This document shows positions 45,639 to 64,000 of a stretch of DNA of 64,000 nucleotides, one piece after another. The position numbers were made by a program, and so were the translations under genes. Position 1 is the first letter of the stretch. The number at the start of each line of letters is the position of its first letter. This DNA comes from Carposina sasakii. Taxonomy: Eukaryota; Arthropoda; Insecta; Lepidoptera; Carposinidae. The stretch is taken from assembly GCA_014607495.2 (NCBI GenBank), contig CP053160.1, positions 4,216,001-4,280,000 on the forward strand, read 5' to 3'. The notes beneath the pieces are model-generated. The model was not told the origin of the DNA. It saw only the letters and a list, made by a program, of their open reading frames with translations, and made no database searches.

Positions 45639-45796
45639 ATATCAAAGACATTGTAGAGTGAGTAGGCAAGAGTTGCCTTTTCCATAGAGTTTTAGACCCG
45701 TATTTCCCATTGGTTCAGAAGAGTTAAATTCCAAAATCTATATTGTCTCTGACAAGTTTACTACATTACTATTGGTTGATGCATATTCTCCCCACA

Positions 45797-45806
45797 GGAC
45801 TTTCCC
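45797..45806 (+). promoter_or_regulatory. kappaB-like motif near the ISG12-like promoter
   Basis: GGACTTTCCC lies 47 bp before TATAAATA. Confidence 0.45.
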
Positions 45807-45852
45807 GTGCACGCAAGTGTTTATCGTTCGTTCGTTCACGTTCGTTCCAATG

Positions 45853-45860
45853 TATAAATA
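45853..45860 (+). promoter_or_regulatory. TATA box of the ISG12-like gene
   Basis: TATAAATA precedes a region with a duplicated TTTGGTAGTCAG (about 45894-45905 and 45931-45942) that may contain the start site. Confidence 0.5.
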
Positions 45861-45883
45861 ACATAATCCTATCGGACTGCGGT

Positions 45884-48390
45884 TATTATACTCTTTGGTA
45901 GTCAGCTCTCGTTAGAGAATAGTATATTCTTTGGTAGTCAGCCAGTGAGAGTGATCAGTGATTTATTATAAAGTTTTTGTGTTTGCTTCCTAGGAATTCC
46001 TGTCGAAAAAAATCTTCAATTAGCACTATGTAAGTCAGTCGTATTGCTAGTAATGATTAAAATAGATGTGTTATAATAGTTGATAACCACTTGCCCATTC
46101 TCATGCTAAAAATACATGTATTCCAGACTATTATTATTACAATTAAAATTTTACACAGATTTTATAAAGATTTACACAGTAAAACTAAGTAGGTAGAGTG
46201 GTAGGTAGAACTATTTATTTATAGGTACCTCTTTTGTAATTAAGTGGAATAAAGAGGAATGTTTACGTTCCATCCGAAACAGAATCAGTAGTTAAATTTA
46301 GCATCGACGCTTAACATAATTGCAGTATGCATTGAGTGAGGGAGGAATATTGCGTATAGGTACTATACCTAATATATAACATACCTACATAATACATACG
46401 TAGTAACCAGAATGGCAAGTGCATAGCATAATGCTCCGGCTACATTTCGCGACAAGATTCGTGTTGCGTTGTCGCAATAAAATTTCGTGTTCGACTTTAC
46501 GACGAAGCGCTTGGCCACATTATAAAAACTTCGCGTTGTCGCGACAACTTATAACCGTAGAGGTGAGGCATATATATGACGACGACGATTAGGTAATGGA
46601 TCAGTCACCGAAAACCGATACTAAAGATTCACTGAAATATTCTACGTATTTATCTAATACCATTATTCCTCTATGCTAATACGTAATGGATCACTTAATA
46701 GTAATGGAACGGCCATCCTGCATAAATATTAGGAACAGGTATTTGGAATAGGTATTTTTAAATATTAGTATTAGGTGGAACAGTTACGATTTTTACCTGA
46801 TCCGACCCATCTCTACTAAAGCGCGCAAAGTGTAGCCTACTACACGAACTTTGTCGCGATAAAACCCTTTGATTTGCGGCAATTTACCGACATTGGCGCG
46901 AAGTACATTTTGTGTCGCGATGATGATTCGCGACAGGTCGAACTCTTTGGCCAGACCAATGTGGCCGGAGCATAAAGGGACCAACCTACCTCCCCACACT
47001 TATATAACTTCTTTTATTTCAGAGAATGGGCTTAATTGCAGCCATTGTAGTGAACGTTGTAGGAGGGGCCATTATTTACGGAACTGGAGGCTTGGGCGCC
47101 GGTCTCGTCGCTCCGATGCTGGGCTTTGGCAGCACTGGCATCGTAAGTGGCAGCCTCGCCGCTGGCGCGCAGGCCTACTACGGCAACCTCGTTGCCGGGA
47201 GTACCATCTCCACCCTTACCAGTATTGCCATGACCGCACCTACCCCGTAAGTGTGATTTTAGTTCTTATATTTTAGTGTCAATTACCAGAGATGAGTTAT
47301 ACTTGCTGAGTTCATTTAATCAGTACCTTTGTATGGCGCAAGTTATCATGACTATGTATAATCAATCTGTGTAACTGCATACAAAAACTGTTAGTTTCAA
47401 AACAGGCATAGGAGATATTCTATGAAACGGACTCTTGTTTTTTATTATCTACCCTACCGAATTATGTTCTTTTGGCTGCTGCTCCTAATTTAGGCTTGCC
47501 AACCGTCCTGTTTTCCCAGGACATGTTCTGCTTTTTGGGGTGTCCTGCCCCCGTATTGGCTATCTTTTTTTACCAAAATTTTCTTCAGATAAGGCATTAG
47601 CTATGCCACTTCCAACAGGCCTATTGACTATCTTTTTGACAGTTCTAGTGATCATCACTCAACTGAAACTCAACAACTGAAAGTGGCATATTGCCTTATC
47701 TGAAGAAAATTTTGGGCAACACACACATACATTTCACTTCCAGTTCAATAAGTTTCAATGAGTGATCATCATGACTATGAACTGTCAAAAAAGATATCCA
47801 ATACGGGGGCAGTTGTTAAGTTTCAATTGAGTGATGATCACTAGAATCGAAATGTATTTCTTCTTCAAATCCTAGTTTTCAATCGACGCGCGTAGCAAGA
47901 TTTTTCCAAGAGAAATAATTAATATCTGTCTATAAAAAAACTAGCATAAACACTGGAAACTATAAATTTAGCGCAAACAAGAAATTAATTATTGTGATTT
48001 TTTTTAATGGCATCTTTTCCCAGCATTTTTTTGGCATAAACTTTATTTGATGTATAGAGTACATACCCTTCATTAAGGGTGGCAACGAAAAAACGTCCTG
48101 TACCTATCTATTTATATGCAGATTACTTCATTCTAAAATATAAAAAACGTAGGTACTTATATTAGACCTAGTACCACATGGCAAGAGTCCAAGTGGCACC
48201 AGTAGGTACTGTAGAAACAAATACCTAAAGTATGTAGGTATGGACTCGTATGTATAAATATATGTTTGTAAAATGTTGCTTTCTTTTGTTACAGTTAAAA
48301 GGCGGACTACGTTGATAACGTCATCATTATCATTCATTTCTTTGTATTGTAAATGAGTGTTTAATAAAAATAAAAATTTAAAACGAAAAT
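45884..48390 (+). CDS. ISG12/IFI27-like small membrane protein, 74 aa, three exons
   Basis: A non-coding exon 1 (from about 45884 to 46029, donor GTAAGT) joins exon 2 (47023-47246), which holds ATG at 47026 and all but the last base of codon 74. Exon 3 (48295 to about 48385) adds T and TAA. The protein begins MGLIAAIVVNVVGGAIIYGT and is a glycine/alanine-rich double hydrophobic segment (GLGAGLVAPMLGFGSTGIVSG), the hallmark of the IFI6/IFI27 family. In vertebrates these are interferon-induced proteins of mitochondria or inner membranes; insect roles are poorly known. AATAAA is at 48363-48368. Three kappaB-like sites upstream would suit an immune role (inference). Exon 1 start is approximate. 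Confidence 0.78.
46431..46973. mobile_element. MITE in ISG12-like intron 1, with a nested repeat
   Basis: ATGCTCCGGCTACATT at the left and AATGTGGCCGGAGCAT at the right are inverted repeats with one mismatch. TCGCGACA motifs recur inside. The stretch 46577-46808 is a second repeat also found at 22195-22395. The element ends 50 bp before the coding exon. Confidence 0.65.
47026..47246 (+). CDS. ISG12-like coding exon
   Basis: It follows TTTATTTCAG at 47022 with a 3-nt leader AGA. It ends in CC|GTAAGT; reading through gives CCG TAA, splicing gives CCT TAA, and both encode proline then stop. Confidence 0.8.
47480..47875. repeat. Inverted-repeat-rich interspersed repeat in ISG12-like intron 2
   Basis: CTTATCTGAAGAAAATTTTG is mirrored at 47576-47595, and TGCCCCCGTATTGGCTATCT is mirrored near 47790. 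A related copy occupies about 40520-40880. Confidence 0.5.
47887..48100 (+). mobile_element. CAGGRTG MITE family, copy 5 (truncated)
   Basis: It lacks the CAGGGTGATTTTTGG end and starts inside at GCGTAGCAAGATTTTT; the other end AAACGTCCTG is present. Confidence 0.65.
48295..48390 (+). other. ISG12-like terminal exon (last base of codon 74, stop and 3' UTR)
   Basis: The TTTTGTTACAG acceptor is followed by TTAA. The remaining sequence is 3' UTR with AATAAA at 48363. Confidence 0.65.
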
Positions 48391-49010
48391 CCGACTTCCT
48401 CCCCTATGAGCCAAAACTCGAGCTTACTAAAGTAAAGTTTAGAAGCCAGCAAATGATTAAATCGGCCACATGACTAAATGGCTCTGAGAGAAATGACTAG
48501 GCTTCGACGTAGGATTTGACGTCTGACAATTTTCCATAAAAATCTAAATTAACCGATGTCTACTCGTCTACCTCTTTCTCTATAACCATCGGACCTTATA
48601 ATATTTGAACACGATATTTTCCTTCAGATTGCCCACTTAGAGATTTTTGTTACCATCTGTTTTTCGGCGGCTCCATCAGACCCTGTTTCATGTGTTGACC
48701 AAAATTCTCCATAAAAATGACTATCGTGATCAAAACGCTCAGTAAAAGTATAAAAACAGATTACATGTGCCTATAATATTTGAGGATTGCCCTCGATTTC
48801 TCCAAGATCCCATCATCAGATCCTGTGGTGAATATGGGACCAACTTGGAAGCATACCATGATCAACTATAAAAAAAATTAAATCGGTTCATAAATGACGG
48901 AGTTCTGAGGTAACACATAAAAAAAACATACAGACGAATTGATAACTTCACAGGACTAGCATTTTTTATTATTTTTAAGTTACAACAACCCATACATTAG
49001 TAATTATTAG

Positions 49011-51522
49011 AGATGCGCCGAATATTCGAACCGTATTCGGTATTCGGCAACCTTTTTACTATTTATATTCGGCTGCATCATTCGGTTTTGGCGCCGAATA
49101 TATTCGGTTCGAGTATTTTCATATTTTTTCCTGCACGTACGGTATAGCGCTAAGGACAAAACTTCTTATGTGACATTTATGTTCTACTAACGGCCGCCCA
49201 CAACTTCGTCCGCGTGAAAGGTATTACATCCGTGCGAAGCTAGCCCTAGTTATACTTTCTCAGGTTCTAGAGTACACAGGTAGTACAAAATTTCAATTCA
49301 ATCTGTTCAGTAGTTTTGGCGTGAAAGCCAGACAGCATACAGAGTAACTTTCGCATTTAATATATTATTTATTTATGTATTAAATTTGAAAGATAACATA
49401 ATATATTAGTAAAGATTGTAAGTCAACAAAATCCCATTCCATCCCATTTACTAGCAACGTTTATAAAATTTTTTTTTTGTTTAGTAAGGAAAAAGGGGAC
49501 TAGCCCATTTGTTTTAGTTGATTTAATTTACAAAATCGTAATCGCAGAAACAACTGCAATCGTTCCGGCTGTTTTAACCTGCATAAGCACACGCACTGAT
49601 TCAGTACAAAATATAGTTAGAAAATAACACTTTACGGATACAAGGCACAAGATCAGAGATTTTATAAGAAATTTATAAATAAAAACGTTTTTGTTTTTAT
49701 TAAACGTCGCAATGTTTGAATGACGACAGTTGGCGATTCGATTAAAAAATCGATAAATGATAGTAGTACTGAATTCATAAAACAAGTATGGTATAGAGCG
49801 ATAGCGAGCGTGGCCGGTGAAAGGGACATAATTATGGTACATCCAAAATGCAAGGTGGCCAGTCGATAGAAAATTTCCCCATTTTGTGAAGTGGTGAAAG
49901 TGCTTATGATGAAAAATAATCATCATCCTGCCCTTATCCTATTACGTAGGCGGGATGATAAGGCCACTGCTATTTAAAAAGTTAAAATAAAAAAAAATTA
50001 TGTCATTTTTTAATTCGTATCTCTGGCCACTTGTGTTCTAAATTTGAATTTAATTGCGTGAAAATTTTATTATTTTTTTGTTATTTAAAAATATATTTCG
50101 TCAACTGTTTTCAAGATGGATAAAATTGAACAAAGAGCGGTGTGACAACAGACGAAACATGGGTTCATCATTACACGCCAGAATCAAAAATTCAATCAAA
50201 ACAGTGGACTCAATCGGGATGCCCGGCTCCAAAAAAAGTCATGGCTGTAAAGTCGACTGGAAAAGTGATGGCTTCCGTCTTTTAGGATGCAGATGTGATC
50301 TTGATGTTAGATTACCTTCCTAAAGGTCAAACAATTAATGGAGAATACTACGCTAATCTTCTAGATAAGCTTCATCAATGTATTCAGCAAAAACGACCAG
50401 GTTTGGCGAGAAGTATGATTTGCTGCCCCTCCCACCTTATTCGCCTGATCTAGCGCCATCAGACTTCCACTTATTCCCAAAGCTCAAAACTTTTTTGGGC
50501 GGACAGAAATTTGCCACAAATGACCTGAAGATCCCTATACTAAGCCGTATATAAATACTAGTAAGATATAAACACCATGGGAGATATTTCATGTTTGCAG
50601 GGATTCCCCAGGACCTCGAGGCAACTACCAACTACACCAATCGAAAAAATCCGCTGTATATTTCAGGCCTGAAAGAAGGAAGGCATTACTGCTTTAGAAC
50701 GAAGATGGAATAATTGCGTAGAGGTAATCACGGAGATATGTAATTAAGGTTAGAGGCTAATTAATCATCCCGACTTATGGAATAATTACCTATAGGTGTG
50801 TTCCAGCACTATAAAATATCGTTGACGGCAACATTTAAATTTTTTTCCCTAGATTTAGTATAAAAGATTAGAGTATACTGTTTGCACACTTTGTATTATC
50901 GGCGGACTATTCCACATCATTGGTCCAAAAGTGTGACAAAAAATACAATATCTGTTATTGTCCCGAATAATTTGTCCAACTCCATTCTCCGTATTTCTTC
51001 ATAAAGGGAACGTCGATCTAATGTCGGTATAGTTTTAAATAATTCGTGAAGAGCTATGACAAAGTTCCAACTATTTATACAATGCATGAAAAATTTTTTT
51101 ATGGAAATTTTTGTTTTCAAGATCTTTTAGACTTATGTTTTTGAGCTAGTTTTGGCGATTCAGTTTTCGTCATGTGTCCTCTAGACATCACACGAGCCAC
51201 TTAATGAATGACAGGCCGCGATCAAATTTGCGGCCTTCGGATATCTTCATATTTATAATTCGTTTAATAAATTTTTTTGGAAATTGGATCGACCTATTTT
51301 TATGGGAATTCAGGTCAATTCCAATCGCCATCCCTAACATACATCACGGTGTGCGCGGGTGGTACGACACGCTCACCATTTAGCCAGCAACGACACGTTA
51401 GAACTTGTTTGCGCGGCAAAACAATCAAATGGTAAACCGAATAATTCGGCCGAATATTCGGTTCGGTAAAGATTAAACCGAATACTATTCGGTATTCGGT
51501 GAAACCACTATTCGGCGCATCT
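49011..51522. mobile_element. Element bounded by AGATGCGCCGAATA inverted ends
   Basis: AGATGCGCCGAATA (49011-49024) is exactly mirrored at 51509-51522. Both termini are dense in ATTCGGTATTCGG-type words. The inside includes a GCCCACAACTTCGTCCGCGTG repeat and a mariner relic. The short exact ends suggest a DNA transposon; no clear target duplication is seen. Confidence 0.55.
50125..50745 (+). pseudogene. mariner transposase relic
   Basis: Across shifted frames one reads TTDETWVHHYTPESKIQSKQ, QWTQSGCPAPKK, DVILMLDYLPKGQTINGEYY and PYSPDLAPSDFHLFPKL-type sequence (50440-50480), then an EGITALERRWNNC-type C-terminus (50675-50720). This is the DDD transposase of mariner elements. Stops, frameshifts and about 100 bp of foreign sequence near 50530-50640 make it inactive. 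No 5' part is seen. Confidence 0.8.
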
Positions 51523-52288
51523 AGTATTTATTTACCTACATATTTGATATGAAGGTATGGTCATCATAATAAATGAATGAAAAAGTAAGCTAATGATGGG
51601 TATCACTATCAACGAGCCATATTTTTTTGAAGTAGCAAGCAGCCCCCGGGCTTCTGCTTCCTCCCTGTACTTGTGTGGGAATAAAAGTAGCCTATGTACT
51701 TGGACTATGGATCTACTTTACTATACACTTTTTACGCCTATGTACCTACCTGATAATTACCTATGATATACAATAGTTTGTGACTCGTCAAAGGTGACTA
51801 TTTTGACATAAGGTCGTAATACATTGCTCGCTAATAACCCGTGCTAACAACATATCTGGAAAAATGGGCAATTTATTAGAGTGTTGATTGAGTAAGCCGG
51901 TGAATACCGTGAAGTTGTAATACCCACAGACATCTAGTTGCACCGTATCTCTCGCTCGCGTAGGCAGTAGTTGTAGTTGTACTGTATCGTAGTATCCCTA
52001 TACATATAGTTTGTGACTGTATCATTCTACCAAACAAATTCGTTCGTTATCTTCTATCCTCATATACCTACATATAGATAGTAGACTGATAAGGAAAGGA
52101 CTATGTACTTTTAATATAGGTACAGACTTAGTTTCTTTGCACTTACCTACTTTTCTGTTTCTTGAAGATTGTATTTGTTGCAATTCATACCTAAATATCA
52201 CTAAGTATTCAACATAACCTAAATCAACTACTTATAAAAGTACCTAATAGTTGAAATAAAATTAATGAGCAGGTAACAGTTCTACGCA

Positions 52289-62071
<9,783 letters not shown>

Positions 62072-62440
62072 ACATTACATTCATTAACGTAATATAGTTC
62101 TTTATACGTTCATGATTACATTACTAAATTGATGAAATATCTAAACCAGTGGTTCCCAAAGTGGTCCAGGTGGACCAGGGTCTGCAGGAGACTCGACGGG
62201 GGTCTACGTTGGCGTGAAAAAATTGAGGTTCACAATTAATTTGTATGTGATGTAGGCCTGTAGGGGGTCCACCAGAACCAGTAAACTTTTGAAAGGGGTC
62301 TACGAGAAATAAAAGTTTGGGAACCTCTGATCTAAACCATAGAATATTTAAAAGTAAGAACCACTGTTCAACCATAATTAAGCAAATAATCAAACATACT
62401 GTTAAACTGTAAACTTAGTCAATAAAACTTTAAGTACAGT
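62072..62440 (+). other. Reductase 3' UTR
   Basis: It runs from the stop codon to about 20 nt past AATAAA at 62421-62426. It contains a MITE-end fragment (62098-62122) and a complete hAT MITE. Confidence 0.6.
62147..62329. mobile_element. hAT-type MITE with perfect 8-bp target duplication
   Basis: It begins CAGTGGTTCCCAAAGTGG and ends AAGTTTGGGAACCTCTG. ATCTAAAC is present on both sides (62139-62146 and 62330-62337). The CAGTGGTTCCCAAA end is typical of hAT MITEs. Confidence 0.88.
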
Positions 62441-62452
62441 GAAATTTGATTT

Positions 62453-62592
62453 TTTATTCTTAAAAATACCAATAAATTAATAATAATGGTTGGATCTCAT
62501 TGCAGGTAAAATGTACCCAACTGATAATAAATACAACTCAGCATTATATTACACACAAAATACATACCTTTTTATGTACTTTGGTATTTATT
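62453..62592 (-). terminator. Candidate poly(A) signals for the minus-strand gene
   Basis: AATAAA on the minus strand occurs at 62592-62587 (44 nt after the stop) and 62458-62453. Use of the second would bring the transcript end to the reductase poly(A) site. Confidence 0.45.
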
Positions 62593-62635
62593 TATGAACT
62601 AGCTAAACACTTCTAGAACTGTTCACAATAACTTG

Positions 62636-64000
62636 TCATCTATTTTTGTGTTTCTTAGCATTTTGTGACACTTTGGTCACCTTTTGAGCATATTTATTCA
62701 AAAATAATTCCTCATAGATCAAATTGTTGGCATCTGCACTAAGATATTTAGATATTTCTTTAAACAAATACTTCTTGTGGGATTCTTCGGTAGTTTGAGT
62801 AGAGGTAGATTTTTTAGATTTATCCTTATCAATTGATTTCTTTAAATCACAAATTTTTTGTGAATTCTGATCAATTTTAAGTAATAAAATATCCTGCATT
62901 CTCTGCATTCTCGCTTCAATACAAGATAGTGCATATTCATTCATGTTAGGCAATTCTGGGTCTTTAGAAAGGTGGTCCATTATTATTTCAGAAGGATCCA
63001 TTTTTCTTTTTTTCGCATTTGTCTTATCATTTTTATTAGCGCTATTGCTAATTAATGAAACCAAATTACTATTTCCTGCTTCTGTTGGAATTGGATTAAT
63101 TTTTGGCATGTTTTTAACAGTCTCATGAACATCTTCAATATTACCTAAACATGATTCTATAATACCTGACATTTTCTTATTGAATAGTCTCTTCTGTTGA
63201 ATTGTGGCTTCCCTTTCATGATTAACCTTGTTTTTTAACTTAGATGATTTTGCTAATATACTTTCATTTTTATCTTGGTTCTCTATTTTATTTATTTTAT
63301 CTACTTCAGGAACCATTATGTTATCTTTTAAATCAGAATTTTCATTACAATTTAGTGCATGTGATGAGTCTAATGGTTTTGATGGAGCAATTATAACATC
63401 GCATGGTTTGAGATTAGGTGCAGATTTAAAAGTAAGTAGTTTAGGAATCACAATAATTTTATCATCTATGATTTTGACTTTTCTTGATGCTCTTTTCTCT
63501 AATAAACTTTCATGTTTTTCTGTAGTATTTATAGTCTCTTGTGAACTGCGGACAGGTAAGTCAACTTTACTTTCTGGTAAAGTTATTTCACTCATATTTG
63601 GATCGATTCTAACTGGCAATATATTTGGAGGGTTGACAATATTAACATGGCACACAGGAGCTGAAGCGGACTTTGCTCTAGGTTGTGTTTTCTTAGCAGG
63701 GGAAGATAGTTTCTTAACAACCAGTGATGGCTTAATAGAATTAATTGTAATATCTTTAACCCTATGATCTAAATCTTCATCATTATCATTTTTTAATTGA
63801 TAATCAATATTTTTTGCAAAAAGGTCACTAGCATCAGTGGTATTGATTAAAAAGTCTGCATACTTTTTAAATGAATTTGCATTTTTATCACTGAGAGTTA
63901 AACTTTCATTTTCAATATCTTCATGAGATATGGGCAGGTCTTGCTTAACTGGTGATACATTACTGTTTTCAGCATTAAATGGTCCATCTTCTGTAGGTAC
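62636..64000 (-). CDS. Uncharacterised lysine-rich protein, C-terminal 454 aa, partial
   Basis: One frame is open from the right edge to TGA at 62638-62636, so the exon is at least 1365 nt and its start lies outside. The GTG at 63655 is not a start because the frame continues upstream. The protein is mostly low-complexity, rich in K, N, S, D and E, with basic clusters (KKRK, KKHK) suggesting a nuclear protein. The last 130 residues look more ordered: MDHLSKDPELPNMNEYALSC, ARMQRMQDILLLKIDQNSQK (a possible coiled coil) and FKEISKYLSADANNLIYEEL. I do not recognise the family and propose no function. It is tail-to-tail with the reductase gene. Confidence 0.75.
   Translation of the reverse strand, partial: VPTEDGPFNAENSNVSPVKQDLPISHEDIENESLTLSDKNANSFKKYADFLINTTDASDLFAKNIDYQLKNDNDEDLDHRVKDITINSIKPSLVVKKLSSPAKKTQPRAKSASAPVCHVNIVNPPNILPVRIDPNMSEITLPESKVDLPVRSSQETINTTEKHESLLEKRASRKVKIIDDKIIVIPKLLTFKSAPNLKPCDVIIAPSKPLDSSHALNCNENSDLKDNIMVPEVDKINKIENQDKNESILAKSSKLKNKVNHEREATIQQKRLFNKKMSGIIESCLGNIEDVHETVKNMPKINPIPTEAGNSNLVSLISNSANKNDKTNAKKRKMDPSEIIMDHLSKDPELPNMNEYALSCIEARMQRMQDILLLKIDQNSQKICDLKKSIDKDKSKKSTSTQTTEESHKKYLFKEISKYLSADANNLIYEELFLNKYAQKVTKVSQNAKKHKNR

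Larger units (their letters stand above)
48391..52288. other. Intergenic region between the ISG12-like and reductase genes
   Basis: Most is taken by a 2.5-kb inverted-repeat element (49011-51522) with a mariner relic inside. The flanks are AT-rich with no exon I can support. Confidence 0.55.

Noticed and set aside
49528..49926. Minus-strand ORF of 132 codons
   Set aside because: It lies inside the 49011-51522 element, and its translation is AT-driven without recognisable motifs.

Overview
This window is nuclear DNA from an AT-rich insect genome, most likely a moth or butterfly (Lepidoptera). The split genes have canonical GT/AG introns. The gene families are those of insects: a methuselah-like GPCR, a divergent ionotropic receptor, a prostaglandin-reductase-like enzyme, and CoA synthase. 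The space between exons is packed with short interspersed repeats, MITEs, LINE tails and tRNA-headed SINEs that look lepidopteran. No rRNA gene, intact tRNA gene, CRISPR array or bacterial operon is present.

Layout of genes. (1) 77-908 (+): the last two coding exons of bifunctional coenzyme A synthase. (2) 4183-6331 (+): a complete two-exon ionotropic receptor of 690 aa. (3) 41736-9824 (-): a complete methuselah-like GPCR of 511 aa, rebuilt here from eight coding exons whose splice phases all agree; its introns fill about half the window. (4) about 45880-48390 (+): a small ISG12/IFI27-like protein of 74 aa with a non-coding first exon, a TATA box and three kappaB-like motifs upstream. (5) 52289-62071 (+): a complete prostaglandin reductase 1-like enzyme of 337 aa in six exons. 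(6) 62636 to the right edge (-): the C-terminal 454 aa of an unrecognised, lysine-rich, low-complexity protein, convergent with gene 5.

Mobile DNA. Intron 2 of the reductase gene holds an antisense 5.3-kb DIRS-type tyrosine-recombinase retroelement with inverted terminal repeats. It has an internal complementary region that carries both outer ends fused together. Three repeats related to Penelope-like pseudo-LTRs carry hammerhead-ribozyme-like motifs: two have every core position, and one is decayed. A 26.0-28.6 kb block is a composite insertion inside an older repeat. It contains a 129-bp (43-codon) tandem array, itself hit by a MITE, and ends in a foldback with 209-bp arms that are almost identical. 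Other items are a mariner transposase relic inside a larger inverted-repeat element, several LINE reverse-transcriptase tails, one MITE family in six copies, a hAT-type MITE with a perfect 8-bp target duplication in the reductase 3' UTR, and perfect short hairpins.

The host genes do not form a pathway. They are separate single-copy loci (cofactor synthesis, chemosensation, peptide or hormone-type GPCR signalling, possible immune effector, lipid or aldehyde detoxification) separated by repeat-rich DNA. All coordinates, phases and motifs were read by eye. Family names rest on recognising motifs, not on searches.
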